Of a stretch of 64,000 nucleotides of DNA, positions 38,154 through 47,950 are shown piece after piece. The notes under the pieces were generated by a model. The model saw nothing but the letters and a program-made list of their open reading frames with translations. It ran no database searches and had not been told where the DNA came from. The stretch is taken from contig NZ_WING01000001.1 in assembly GCF_009793335.1 (NCBI RefSeq), positions 3,534,001 through 3,598,000 on the forward strand. Direction: 5' to 3'. The first letter of the stretch is position 1. Each line of letters opens with the position of its first letter. Source of the DNA: Actinomadura sp. J1-007 (GTDB lineage Bacteria > Actinomycetota > Actinomycetes > Streptosporangiales > Streptosporangiaceae). The translations under genes were made by a program, and so were the position numbers.

Positions 38154-39749
38154 ATGACTCGCAGCTTCAACCTGGCCGACCTGTTCGAGATCGTGGCGGA
38201 CGCGGTGCCGGACAAGCTCGCGCTCGTCGCGGGCGACGCCCGGCTCACCTACCGCGAGCTGGACGAACGCGCGAACCGCGCCGCGCACCACCTCGCCGCC
38301 GCGGGGATCGGGCCGGGCGACCACGTCTCGATCCTCGCCTACAACCGCGCCGAGTGGATCGAGACGCAGATCGCCGCCTGGAAGCTGCGCGCGGTGCCCG
38401 TCAACGTCAACTACCGGTACACCGCCGACGAGCTGGCGTACGTGATCGGCGACTCGGAGTCGGCCGCGCTCGTCGGCGAGCGGTCGCTGATCGCGCGGCT
38501 CGGCGCGGCGCGCGGCGAGTTGGGCCGCCTGCGGCACGTCCTGGTCATCGAGGACGGCTCGGACGACGAGGTGGACGGCGCCCGCTACGAGGAGGCGCTC
38601 GCCGCCGCGTCCCCGGACCGCGACTTCGCCGAACGCTCCAGCGACGACCTCTACCTGCTCTACACCGGCGGGACGACCGGGATGCCGAAGGGCGTCATGT
38701 GGCGCTGCGAGGACATCTTCATGTCGGCCATGTTCGGCGGCAACCTCCTCGGCGACCCCGTCTCCAAGCCCGAGGAGCTGGGGACCAAGGCCCTGGACGG
38801 CGGCGTCACGACCATGGTGTGCGCGCCGATGATGCACGGCGCCGGGATGTGGGTCGCGTGGATCGCGCTGACCTCCGGCTCCACCCTCGTCCTGTGGACG
38901 GGCCGCAGGTTCGACACCGCCGCCGTCCTGGAGGTCGCCGAACGCGAGAGCGCGCAGGTCCTGCTGCTCGTCGGCGACGTGATGGCCCGCCCGATCGCCG
39001 ACCGGCTCGCCGCCGCGCCCGGCGCGCACGACCTGTCGAACGTCATCGCGATCGGCACCGGCGGCGCCGCGACGTCCCCCGACGTCAAGGCGCGGCTGCA
39101 CGAGCTGATCCCGTCCCTGCTGGTCGTCCTGGACGCGTTCGGCGGCTCGGAGACCGGCGCGTCCGGCCAGGCCGTCGAGCCCGCCGCCGACGGCTCGCCG
39201 CGCTTCATGCCCCGTTCGGCGGACGTCGCCGTGCTGGACGAGTCGCTGCGGCGCGTCCCGCCCGGCTCCGACGCCATCGGCCAGCTCGCCCGCACCGGCC
39301 GCATCCCGCTCGGCTACTGGAAGGACGAGGCCAAGACCGCGAAGACGTTCGTGACCGGCGCCGACGGCGAGCGCTGGGCGCTCCAGGGCGACATGGCCCG
39401 GGTGGACGCGGACGGCTCGATCATCCTGCTCGGCCGCGGCTCGCTGGTGATCAACACCGGCGGCGAGAAGGTCTTCGTGGAGGAGGTCGAGGCCGCGCTG
39501 AAGACGCACCCGGCCGTCTACGACGCGCTCGTGGTCGGCGTCCCCGACGACCGCCTCGGCTCCCGCGTCGCCGCCGCCGTCTCCCTGGCGGCCGGCGCCG
39601 CCCCCGTCACGCCGGACGAGCTGATCACGCACTGCCGCACCGCGATGGCCGGCTACAAGGTCCCGCGCGACATCCGCATCGTGGACGAGGTGAAGCGCTC
39701 CCCCGCCGGAAAAGCCGACTACCGCTGGGCCCGCTCCCTCCACACCTGA
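38154..39749 (+). CDS. Acyl-CoA ligase (FadD19-like)
   Basis: A 531-residue acyl-CoA synthetase. P-loop YTGGTTGMPKGVMWRCEDIF, adenine motif FGGSETGASGQ, hinge LLGRGSLVINTGGEKVFVEE and C-terminal Lys motif SPAGKADYRWA. The MWRxEDI extension after the P-loop is characteristic of the FadD19/FadD17 group that activates steroid side chains or branched fatty acids. ATG 38154 follows CGGAGGA. Likely first step of the local degradation pathway. A second paralogue is at 56772. Confidence 0.93.
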   Translation: MTRSFNLADLFEIVADAVPDKLALVAGDARLTYRELDERANRAAHHLAAAGIGPGDHVSILAYNRAEWIETQIAAWKLRAVPVNVNYRYTADELAYVIGDSESAALVGERSLIARLGAARGELGRLRHVLVIEDGSDDEVDGARYEEALAAASPDRDFAERSSDDLYLLYTGGTTGMPKGVMWRCEDIFMSAMFGGNLLGDPVSKPEELGTKALDGGVTTMVCAPMMHGAGMWVAWIALTSGSTLVLWTGRRFDTAAVLEVAERESAQVLLLVGDVMARPIADRLAAAPGAHDLSNVIAIGTGGAATSPDVKARLHELIPSLLVVLDAFGGSETGASGQAVEPAADGSPRFMPRSADVAVLDESLRRVPPGSDAIGQLARTGRIPLGYWKDEAKTAKTFVTGADGERWALQGDMARVDADGSIILLGRGSLVINTGGEKVFVEEVEAALKTHPAVYDALVVGVPDDRLGSRVAAAVSLAAGAAPVTPDELITHCRTAMAGYKVPRDIRIVDEVKRSPAGKADYRWARSLHT

Positions 39750-39784
39750 CCCGCCCAAGGCCGGCCGCGCGCCGTTCGCCGGGG

Positions 39785-40180
39785 TCACGCCGGGACCGCC
39801 GGGTTCTCGATGGCGCGTCGGACGATGGTCTCCGCCGTGCTCAAGTCGTTCGCGGCGGCGAAGCGGCTGCCGTCGCCGCCGCGCGCGAACCACCACTGCC
39901 CGTCCTCGTAGACGCACCGCACGGTCACGCCTCCGATCGGGGACGGCCGGTTCCGGGCCGGGCCGGCGCTCGTGGCGATCACGTACAGCACGACCTCGTG
40001 CGCCCGGTACCCGAAGCCCGCGCAGAACCCCGGCACGGTCGTGAACCGCTCGGCCAGGCGCGTCAGGTAGGTCATGCGCTCCCGGTTCGGCACCGCGAGC
40101 CGCACGCCGGTCCGCTCGACGTCCGGGACGGGCGGCGGCGTGCGCGGTCCCTTGGAGGAGACCGCGTGCCGTCCCGACAT
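39785..40180 (-). CDS. Hypothetical protein (131 residues)
   Basis: Not recognised. The first ~25 residues are polar. The core LTRLAERFTTVPGFCAGFGY, EVVLYVIATSAG and VRCVYEDGQWWFARGGDGSR suggests a small alpha+beta protein with a Trp-rich strand; the end is TIVRRAIENPAVPA. The preceding small frame on the same strand ends one base before its start with the similar motif VRRVINPVA, so the two probably form a co-translated pair. No membrane segment. Confidence 0.65.
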   Translation of the reverse strand: MSGRHAVSSKGPRTPPPVPDVERTGVRLAVPNRERMTYLTRLAERFTTVPGFCAGFGYRAHEVVLYVIATSAGPARNRPSPIGGVTVRCVYEDGQWWFARGGDGSRFAAANDLSTAETIVRRAIENPAVPA

Positions 40181-40181
40181 C

Positions 40182-40352
40182 TCACGCCACCGGGTTGATC
40201 ACGCGGCGGACGGCTGCGGCGGCCTCGCGCGGGTCGTGCGGCAGCTCCTCGTCCCACGCCCACATCGCGCGGACCGCGCCGTCCCGGCGAACGGCGGTGA
40301 TCTCCTCGTTGAACCGCGCATTGACCCCGCGAGCACACAGGAACGGCCGCAT
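40182..40352 (-). CDS. Small protein of 56 residues
   Basis: A short frame from ATG 40352 to TGA 40182: MRPFLCARGVNARFNEEITA, then VRRDGAVRAMWAWDEELPHD and a tail ending VRRVINPVA. Composition and third-position GC look protein-like, and it precedes the 131-residue gene with a one-base gap. No family recognised. The ribosome site is weak, so a slightly different start is possible. Confidence 0.5.
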   Translation of the reverse strand: MRPFLCARGVNARFNEEITAVRRDGAVRAMWAWDEELPHDPREAAAAVRRVINPVA

Positions 40353-40430
40353 GTTGCCGCCGGGGTCGTCGCGTTCCGGGCTCGTTCGCTGATCCGGAGC
40401 TGCGGGGGTCGCGGTGGGCGGGAGAAGTAA

Positions 40431-40448
40431 ATACAGTCAGGGCTGTAT
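40431..40448. promoter_or_regulatory. TetR-regulon operator, site 3
   Basis: Perfect inverted repeat ATACAG-TCAGGG-CTGTAT, followed by GTATCT, 34 bases before the MaoC start. It matches sites 1 and 2. Confidence 0.65.
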
Positions 40449-40481
40449 GTATCTGCCGAACCGTCCGCCGGAGGAACGAGC

Positions 40482-41333
40482 ATGAGCGACCAGCCGCAGA
40501 TGAACACCGAGAGCCTCGGGGTGTGGAGCGACCCGTTCGGGTTCGAGGTCGAGCGCGAGCGCGCGATCGCGTACGCGAAGGCGACCAACGACGACAACCC
40601 GCGGCATGTGTCCGGCGAGCTGGCGCCGCCGGTGTTCGCGATCGTCCCGGTGTTCGAGGGGATGATCCCGCCGCTGTTCAAGGTCGTTCCGGACAGCCTG
40701 ATCCCGTTCGTGGTGCACGGCGAGCAGGACATGGTCTTCCACCGGCCGATCGTGCCGGGCATGAGCCTGGTGTCGCGGGCCAAGGTCACCGGGTTCGCGT
40801 CCAAGTCGTCGGGGACGACGGTGTCGGTGAAGCTGGAGACCCGCACGGACGGCGGGGACCTCGTGAACGAGCAGTGGATGGTGTCGTTCTTCCGCGGCTA
40901 CCAGGCGGGCGAGACGCTCGGCGAGCTGGCGCCCGCGCACACGTTCCCCGAGGAGCTGCGGGCCGGCGCGCTGCTCGCGGAGGTCGTCCAGCACGTGGAC
41001 GAGGACCAGACGTTCCGCTACTCCAAGGCGTCCGGCGACCCGATGCCGATCCACCTGGACGAGGAGTTCGCGAAGTCGGCCGGGCTGCCCGGGATCATCG
41101 CGCACGGCCTGTGCACGATGGCGTTCACCTCGCGGGCGGTGGTCGAGTCGGCGGCGGGCGGCGACCCGGCGCGGCTGAAGCGGCTCGCGGTGCGCTTCTC
41201 CAAGCCCGTGCTGCCCGGCCAGGACGTCACCACCCGCATCTGGGACAAGGGCGACGGCTCGGTGGCCTTCGAATCGACGTCCAGCTCCGGCGACGTCGTC
41301 ATCAAGGACGGCCTGGCAGAGATCGGAGACTGA
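40482..41333 (+). CDS. MaoC-like double hot-dog enoyl-CoA hydratase
   Basis: A 283-residue protein with an N-terminal degenerate hot-dog half and a C-terminal MaoC half. The hydratase-2 motif is YSKASGDPMPIHLDEEFAKS followed by GIIAHGLCTMAF; the Asp and His of the active site are present. It adds water to trans-2-enoyl-CoA giving (R)-3-hydroxyacyl-CoA. The length and two-domain build match type 2 hydratases that act on bulky or steroid side-chain substrates. Part of the TetR-controlled set by virtue of site 3. ATG 40482 with GGAGGAACG upstream. Confidence 0.92.
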   Translation: MSDQPQMNTESLGVWSDPFGFEVERERAIAYAKATNDDNPRHVSGELAPPVFAIVPVFEGMIPPLFKVVPDSLIPFVVHGEQDMVFHRPIVPGMSLVSRAKVTGFASKSSGTTVSVKLETRTDGGDLVNEQWMVSFFRGYQAGETLGELAPAHTFPEELRAGALLAEVVQHVDEDQTFRYSKASGDPMPIHLDEEFAKSAGLPGIIAHGLCTMAFTSRAVVESAAGGDPARLKRLAVRFSKPVLPGQDVTTRIWDKGDGSVAFESTSSSGDVVIKDGLAEIGD

Positions 41334-41541
41334 GCGCGCCCGTGAATGGGCGTCGCTAACGGACGCGCAGTGCGGTGGTAGATCGAAGCCGCCGCCGCGG
41401 CGGCGCTCATCACGGTGCCGCGGCGGCGGATTCGGGGCGCTCGTCCGGTAGGCGGTCGATCGGGCCGGCCGAGATGAACGGCACGGGTCCGCTCTCGTCG
41501 CCAGGCCCCCGGCTGCCCCGGCGGTTGGTGGCCCGAGGCGT

Positions 41542-42279
41542 TCAGTCCAGCGCACGGACCTTCTTGGCCAGCTCGCTGAGCTTCCTGAGCCGCTCGCCGT
41601 CCTTGCGCATGGTGGGCGGCCCGGCTGGATCGCCGCTCTCGGCGGCGATCGGGCTGACCACCGTCCTGGCTCCTTGGGTGAACATCCCGCCTTCCAGGGA
41701 GATGACGTCGTAGAACGCCTTGGACTCGGCGGGGATCGGCCGAGCGCCGGGCTTGGAGACGTTCGGCGGTGTGCCCTGCCAGCGCAGGAACCACACCGAC
41801 TTTCCTCGCGGCAGGGAGGCGCGCAGCGCCGCGACGGGGTTGGGGGAATCCACGGTCGCCTCTCCGAGGAACTCCACCACCACCTCGTTGAGCTCTGGCC
41901 GGAGCCTGCCGTGCAGGGTCTCGACCGGCCGGAGAACGACACCGGTCATCGGTACTCTGGCCTCGGACGGGCCGACGACGCGGGTCCGGCGTACGTCGGC
42001 GACCTCCGCGACGATCACCGCGGTGGCCTTCCTCGCGCCGGCCGCCAGGTCGCGAGGAGGCTTGACCAGCAGTGCGCCCGGCATCCGGAACCGGTTGAAG
42101 AATCTCACGTTCTCGGAGCGGTAGGCGTCGAGTTCCGCGTCGGCGACCGCGGCGCCGCGCGCCATGGCGGTCCGGTGCGGTGTGGCGGTCACCTGATCGC
42201 CGCCGCAGCCTGTGGCGACGGATGCGGCCGCGAGCAGCAGGGTCACCGGCATGGCTCTGTGCGAAGGCATCTTCTTCAT
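41542..42279 (-). CDS. Putative lipoprotein
   Basis: A 245-residue exported protein. Signal sequence MPVTLLLAAASVATGC ends in a lipobox-like VATGC, so Cys25 may be lipidated. The mature part is not recognised; it contains VIVAEVADVRRTRVVGPSEA and VVEFLGEATVDSPNPVAALR and KSVWFLRW, which suggest a beta-rich fold. It starts 13 bases downstream of the metalloprotease stop, so the two are co-expressed; it could be an inhibitor, chaperone or substrate of that protease. Confidence 0.7.
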   Translation of the reverse strand: MKKMPSHRAMPVTLLLAAASVATGCGGDQVTATPHRTAMARGAAVADAELDAYRSENVRFFNRFRMPGALLVKPPRDLAAGARKATAVIVAEVADVRRTRVVGPSEARVPMTGVVLRPVETLHGRLRPELNEVVVEFLGEATVDSPNPVAALRASLPRGKSVWFLRWQGTPPNVSKPGARPIPAESKAFYDVISLEGGMFTQGARTVVSPIAAESGDPAGPPTMRKDGERLRKLSELAKKVRALD

Positions 42280-42291
42280 ATCCCCATCCGC

Positions 42292-42993
42292 TCAGTAGTG
42301 GCCGTTGATGTGGCCTCGGTCATGGGCGTCCAGCGTGGCTGCGGCGCCTTCCCCCGCATTGGTGTACATGCATGAGTCCAGAGTGTTTCTGTGCCGGAGT
42401 CCCACCGTGTGGCCTGTTTCGTGGCAGGCGATCTGCCGACGTTGAGTCGCGGTGTCGAACACACCGGAGTAGTGCCAGTAGTAGTAGGCGTTGAAGCGCA
42501 GATGCTGGCCCCGGCACCACCCCGTGCCCGCGGCACGGTCGCCCCCGGTCCCGGTATTGGTGTCCGGACACTGCGCCCAGCCGACGACCCCGTTCCTCAC
42601 GCCCCAGTCGAAATCGGCCATCCTCACGTCGGGATAAGGGTCCGCTTGGTCGACGTAGGCGTTCATGTCCGTTGGGGTGTAGACGTTCGCCAGAGACCAC
42701 CTGACGGCGTCGTCGAGACCGGGGACGTCGGATGCGACATCGTCGCCGAAACTCCCATCGAGAAAGACAGAGTGTTCGTTGTTGTTCGCGAGGCTGACGC
42801 AGTTGCGCGGCTCACCTCCGCAGGCCGTAGATCCCCAGTTGTCTGCGTGTGCGGCCGGAGTGACCACTTGGGTCGATACTCCAAGTGCAATTCCCGAAAG
42901 GACCGCACCTGCCTTTGATGCGCTTCTCAATCTTGGAGAACGAGGGTTCCTCCTCAATCCTTGTACGGGCTTCGCGGCTGGTGGTGTGCCCAC
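42292..42993 (-). CDS. Secreted matrixin-like zinc metalloprotease
   Basis: A 233-residue secreted protein with signal peptide (about 1-50, GAVLSGIALGVSTQVVTPAAHA). The zinc site is the metzincin motif HETGHTVGLRH in RQIACHETGHTVGLRHRNTL, followed by the likely Met-turn SCMYTN. Cys residues in CGGEPRNC and CPDTNTGTGG...WC suggest disulfides. Size and motif fit small M10/snapalysin-like proteases. GTG 42993 follows AAGGAGG at ideal spacing. Forms an operon with the lipoprotein gene. Confidence 0.85.
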   Translation of the reverse strand: MGTPPAAKPVQGLRRNPRSPRLRSASKAGAVLSGIALGVSTQVVTPAAHADNWGSTACGGEPRNCVSLANNNEHSVFLDGSFGDDVASDVPGLDDAVRWSLANVYTPTDMNAYVDQADPYPDVRMADFDWGVRNGVVGWAQCPDTNTGTGGDRAAGTGWCRGQHLRFNAYYYWHYSGVFDTATQRRQIACHETGHTVGLRHRNTLDSCMYTNAGEGAAATLDAHDRGHINGHY

Positions 42994-43384
42994 GGGCGGC
43001 CTCCTTGCTGCGGCGAGTCTGCCTCAACCAGAAGACGGCCCGCCCCGGCCTTGATCAACCTTCGGGGCCGGTCTTGGACGATAGTCGCCCAGGGGTGAAC
43101 GGGCAGGCCGTGTGGAGCGTCATGTCTGCCGAACAACGAGATTCGACAAGTTCAAGTGGCCCATCCAACAAGCAACGTTGGACAATACGCGCCGAGGTTA
43201 TAAACAAATGTAAAGGCGTACATCGATGTCCGAGCGGAAGTGATTTTGCGGCTATGCCTCATGGCGGGTTCCGGGCACGGCTCCGCGGGCCCAGGGTCGG
43301 TTCTCGTTGCCTTGCGCTGTGCCGCCGGCGCGCTGCGGGAAGCCGAGTGACGGCAGGTGTGCGGACGGGGCCGCCGAACCCGAT
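42994..43384. other. Intergenic region of lower GC
   Basis: Divergent gap between the metalloprotease and a TetR gene. Around 43130-43260 it is visibly richer in A/T (for example GGTTATAAACAAATGTAAAG) than the rest of the window. It should hold the promoters of both genes. No gene is evident. Confidence 0.45.
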
Positions 43385-43413
43385 TTGAACGAACGTTCTG
43401 AACGGGCGTTCAA
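43385..43413. promoter_or_regulatory. Operator of the TetR gene upstream of dnaE1
   Basis: TTGAACG (43385-43391) and CGTTCAA (43407-43413) form the outer arms. Inside are GAACGTTC (43391-43398) and GAACG-GG-CGTTC (43400-43411). The nested GAACG half-sites, 22 bases before the TetR start, are typical of a TetR autoregulatory site. Confidence 0.7.
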
Positions 43414-43434
43414 GGCTGCGGTACGGTGGGGCGC

Positions 43435-44043
43435 ATGGGACATCGGGAGGAGCTCATGGCCGCCGCCAAGCGCTGCCTGGAGGAGCGCGGGTACGCGCGG
43501 ACGACCTCGCGCGACATCGCCGCCGCCGCGAACGCCCCGGTCGGGACGATCAACTACCACTACGGCTCCAAGGACGCCCTGATGAACGCGGCGCTCATGG
43601 AGATGGTGGGCGAGTGGGGCGACCGCACGGTGCACGACGCCGTCGCCCGCGGGGAGGACGCGGGCGGGGTCGGGGAGCGGCTGGTGCGGATGTGGGACCG
43701 CGTCGCGCAGGCGGGGGTGACGGACCGGCCGATGCTCCTCGGGACGATCGAGGCGCTGGCCCAGGTGGAGCACTCGGCCGACGTCCGCGGGCGGATCGCG
43801 GACGCGTACGAGGACGGGCGGCCCCGGATGGCCGCCGACCTGCACGGCCTCGACGCGGCCGAGGACCCCGAGACGGCGCGGGCCGTCGGCTCCGTGCACA
43901 TGGCCCTGGTCGCCGGGCTCGGCCTCCAGTGGCTGGTCGATCCGGAGCGCGCGCCGTCCGCCCGCGAGGTCGCCGCCGGGCTCCGCGCCATCGCCCGCGA
44001 CCTCGAAGCCGACGCGACCGACCAGGCCGAAGCGACCGGCTGA
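43435..44043 (+). CDS. TetR family transcriptional regulator
   Basis: A 202-residue regulator with helix-turn-helix [20 protein letters not shown] and [20 protein letters not shown], and a C-terminal TetR_C_6-type helical domain ([39 protein letters not shown]). An in-frame GTG at 43426 adds three residues. The dnaE1 gene starts 26 bases after the stop on the same strand, so a shared transcript is likely. Confidence 0.92.
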   Translation: MGHREELMAAAKRCLEERGYARTTSRDIAAAANAPVGTINYHYGSKDALMNAALMEMVGEWGDRTVHDAVARGEDAGGVGERLVRMWDRVAQAGVTDRPMLLGTIEALAQVEHSADVRGRIADAYEDGRPRMAADLHGLDAAEDPETARAVGSVHMALVAGLGLQWLVDPERAPSAREVAAGLRAIARDLEADATDQAEATG

Positions 44044-44069
44044 CCGAGAACGAACAGGGGAGCGGGAGA

Positions 44070-47000
44070 GTGGCCCGGCCTTTCACCCACCTTCACGTGC
44101 ACACGCAGTACTCGCTGCTGGACGGGGCCGCGCGGCTCAAGGACCTGTTCGAGGCGTGCGCCGCGATGGGCATGACGCATCTGGCGATGACCGACCACGG
44201 CAACCTGCACGGGGCGTACGACTTCTTCCACCAGGCGCGGGCCGCGGGGATCACGCCGGTCATCGGGATCGAGGCGTACGTCGCGCCGGAGTCGCGCCGG
44301 ACCAAGCGGAAGATCCAGTGGGGCCGCCCGCACCAGAAGCGGGACGATGTGTCCGGGTCGGGCGGGTACACGCACAAGACGATCTGGGCGGCCGACCGGA
44401 CGGGGCTGCACAACCTGTTCCGGCTGTCGTCGGACGCGTACGCCGAGGGCTGGCTCCAGAAGTGGCCGCGGATGGACCGCGAGACGCTCTCGCAATGGTC
44501 GGACGGGCTGATCGCCTCGACCGGCTGCCCGTCCGGCGAGGTGCAGACGCGGCTGCGGCTCGGGCAGCCGGACGAGGCGCTGCGCGCGGCGGCCGACTAC
44601 CGGGACATCTTCGGCGAGGGCCGCTACTTCCTGGAGCTGATGGACCACGGCATCGAGATCGAGCGCCGCGTCCGCGACGGGCTCCTCGACATCGGCCGCC
44701 GGCTCGGCATCCCGCCGCTCGTCACGAACGACTCGCACTACACCTACGCCGAGGAGGCGGCGGCGCACGACGCGCTGCTGTGCATCCAGACCGGCAAGAA
44801 CCTGACCGACCCCGACCGGTTCCGCTTCGACGGGTCGGGCTACCACCTGAAGCCGCCGGAGGAGATGTACGCGATCGACGCGTCCGACGCCTGGCAGGAG
44901 GGGTGTCGCAACACGCTGCTCGTCGCCGAGCAGGTCGACACGGCCGGGTGGTTCGAGAAGCGGGACCTGATGCCGAGGTTCGAGGTGCCGGACGGCTACA
45001 CCGAGGTCACCTGGTTCCGGGAGGAGGTCGAACGGGGGCTGCGGCGGCGCTTCCCCGACGGGCTCGGCGACGAGTACCGGCGGCAGGCCGACTACGAGAT
45101 GGACATCGTCGTCCAGATGGGCTTCCCCGGCTACTTCCTCGTGGTCGCCGACTTCATCATGTGGGCCAAGGACAACGGGATCGCGGTCGGCCCGGGGCGC
45201 GGCTCGGCGGCCGGGTCGCTCGTGTCGTACGCGCTGGGGATCACCGACCTCGACCCGATCGAGCACGGGCTGATCTTCGAGCGGTTCCTCAACCCCGAGC
45301 GGGTGTCGATGCCGGACGTGGACATCGACTTCGACGAGCGCCGCCGCGGCGAGGTCATCCGGTACGTGACCGAGAAGTACGGCGCCGACCGGGTCGCGAT
45401 GATCGGCACGTACGGCACCATCAAGGCCAAGAACGCGATCAAGGACTCGGCCCGCGTGCTCGGCCTGCCGTACGCGACCGGCGACCGGATCACCAAGGCG
45501 ATGCCCGCCGACGCCGGGGCAAGGGCATCGAGCTGGCCGGCATCACCGACCCCGAACACCCGCGCCACGGCGAGGCGGGCGAGGTCAGGGCGATGTACGA
45601 GAACGAGCCGGACGTCCGCAAGGTGATCGACACCGCGCGGGGCGTGGAGGGGCTCGTCCGGCAGATGGGCGTGCACGCGGCCGGCGTGATCATGTCGAGC
45701 GAGCCGATCACCGACCACGTGCCGGTGTGGGTGCGGCACGCCGACGGCGTCACGATCACGCAGTGGGACTATCCGAGCTGCGAGGCGCTCGGCCTGCTCA
45801 AGATGGACTTCCTCGGCCTGCGCAACCTCACCATCATGGACGACGCGGTGACAATGGTCAGGGCCGGGAAAGGGATCGACCTCGACCTGCTGTCCATCCC
45901 GCTCGACGACGCGAAAACGTACGAGCTTTTCGGGCGGGGCGACACGCTCGGGGTATTCCAGTTCGACGGCAACGCGATGCGTTCGCTGATGCGGCTGATG
46001 AAACCGGACGGATTCGAGGACATCACCGCCGTGACGGCGCTGTACCGGCCGGGCCCGATGGGCATGAACACCCACACCAACTACGCGCTCCGCAAGAACG
46101 GCCAGCAGGAGATCACGCCGATCCATCCCGAACTGGACGAGCCGTTGAAAGAAGTGCTCGGCCTCACGTACGGCCTGGTCGTCTACCAGGAGCAGGTGCA
46201 GAAGGCCGCACAGGTCCTCGCCGGGTATTCGCTCGGGCAGGCCGACCTTCTCCGCCGCGCGATGGGCAAGAAGAAGAAAGAAGTGCTCGACAAGGAGTTC
46301 GTTCCGTTCCGCGACGGCTGCCGTGAACGCGGCTACAGCGACGAGGCGATCCAGGCCGTGTGGGACGTGCTGGTGCCGTTCGCCGGATACGCGTTCAACA
46401 AGGCCCACGCCGCCGCGTACGCTCTGGTCTCGTACTGGACGGCGTACCTCAAGGCCAACCACCCGGCCGAGTACATGGCGGCGGTGCTGACCTCCGTACG
46501 CGACGACAAGGACAAATCCGCGGTCTACCTCAACGAATGCCGCCGGATGGGCATCAAGGTCCTGCCGCCCGACGTCAACGAGTCGTCCGCCGACTTCTCA
46601 GCACAGGGCGAGGACGTCATCCTTTTCGGCCTCACCGCCGTACGCAACGTCGGGCAGAACGTGGTGGACTCCATCATCGGCACCCGTTCCAAAGGCCGCT
46701 ACACGTCGTTCCCCGATTTCCTCGACAAGGTCGAGACGACCGTCTGCAACAAACGTGCCGTCGAATCGCTCATCAAGGCCGGCGCGTTCGACGGACTCGG
46801 CCATACTCGCAAGGGCCTCACCGCCCGTTTCGAGCCGATGGTCGACAGCGCCGTCCAGGTCAAGCGCAGGCAGGCCGAAGGGCAGTTCGACCTGTTCGGA
46901 ACGGCCCCGGAGAACGGACCGGCGCCCGGCCTCGACCACGACTTCCCCGACGACGAATGGCCGAAGCCGTACCTGCTCGCGCAGGAGCGCGACATGCTCG

Positions 47001-47578
47001 GCCTCTACGTCTCCGACCACCCGCTCCTCGGCGTCGAGCACGTCCTCGCGCGCCGCTGCGACGCGACCGTCCCGCAGCTCACCGGCGGCGAGCACCCGGA
47101 CGGCGCGGTCGTCACGATCGGCGGGATCGTCTCCGGACTCCAGCGCAAGATGACCAAGCGGGGCGACGCCTGGGCCATCGCCACCGTCGAGGACCTCGCC
47201 GGGACGATCGACTGCCTGTTCTTCCCCGCGTCGTACCGGCTCGTCTCGGACCGGCTCGCCGAGGACGCGATCGTCCTGGTCACCGGCCGCCTCGACCGGC
47301 GCGAGGACGTCCCGCGCCTGGTCGCGACCGACCTCGCCGTCCCCGACCTGACCCCCGACGGCGAGCCCGTCCGCCTCGACCTGCGGGAGTCGCAGGTCAC
47401 CCCGGACGCCGTCCGGCGGCTGAAGGAGATCCTCCGGTCGCACCCCGGCCCGACCGAGGTCCACCTGCACGTCCGCGGCCCGGTCAAGACGATCGTCTAC
47501 CGCCTCGGCTACCGCATCACCGTCCGCCCCGAATTCTGGGCCGACCTCAAAGCCTCCGTCGCCACCACCCGTCCCTAA
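44070..47578 (+). CDS. dnaE: DNA polymerase III alpha subunit (frameshifted)
   Basis: With one more G in the run 45516-45519 this is a 1169-residue DnaE1, the replicative polymerase. PHP domain at the N-terminus ([34 protein letters not shown]); polymerase active site [20 protein letters not shown] and the catalytic-Asp motif [20 protein letters not shown]; thumb/fingers with [14 protein letters not shown] and [20 protein letters not shown]; helix-hairpin-helix and OB domain in the last third ([20 protein letters not shown]). GTG 44070 follows GGGGAGCGGGAG. The gene is essential, so the break between [12 protein letters not shown] and GKGIELAGI must be an error of this sequence. Confidence 0.93.
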
Positions 47579-47876
47579 ATCAGACCGACCGGGAGGACGG
47601 CCTCGTCCAGGTGGCGCGGAGAACGGAGATGAGTGGTCAGGGCCCGGCACGACCCGCGGCGCACAACCGATCTCCCGCGTCTGCCGGAAAGCTGAAGCAC
47701 GACACCCCTTGTGTATTAACCGAAAAGGCAGTGAAGGGGGGCGACGCGTGAGGAGGCCGTCGCGTTCACTGGCGGGCTTGGCCTGATTCCGCCACCGCAG
47801 GTGGAGCGGTGATAAATAATCCTTTGCCTGCCGCCCCCCTTGTGTCGAAATTCCGACCCGCCTACCTTCTGGGCCG
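47579..47876. other. Intergenic region after dnaE1
   Basis: About 300 bases without a recognisable gene. It becomes less GC-rich towards 47800-47880 (AATAATCC, GAAATTCC), as expected of a promoter region for the nuclease operon. Confidence 0.4.
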
Positions 47877-47890
47877 CGAACATATGTTCG
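47877..47890. promoter_or_regulatory. LexA (SOS) box
   Basis: CGAAC-ATAT-GTTCG, a perfect match to the CGAAC-N4-GTTCG LexA box of actinobacteria and Gram-positives, 60 bases before the nuclease ATG. Confidence 0.72.
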
Positions 47891-47950
47891 TAACTCTGTT
47901 CGAACGTCAGTTGTCGCAGAGTGAAGACGAGCTTCGTGAACAGGAGGAAC

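Noticed and set aside
40072..40338. 88-residue minus-strand frame near the MaoC promoter
   Set aside because: It is Arg-rich and in a different frame from the better-supported 56-residue gene at 40182-40352.
36125..40448. KstR or KstR2 operators in the lipid-degradation region
   Set aside because: The sites have ACAG/CTGT half-sites and 6-base spacing, which do not fit either consensus.
45516..45519. DnaE break as an intein or split-gene boundary
   Set aside because: No intein motifs and no inserted sequence; a single added base restores the reading.
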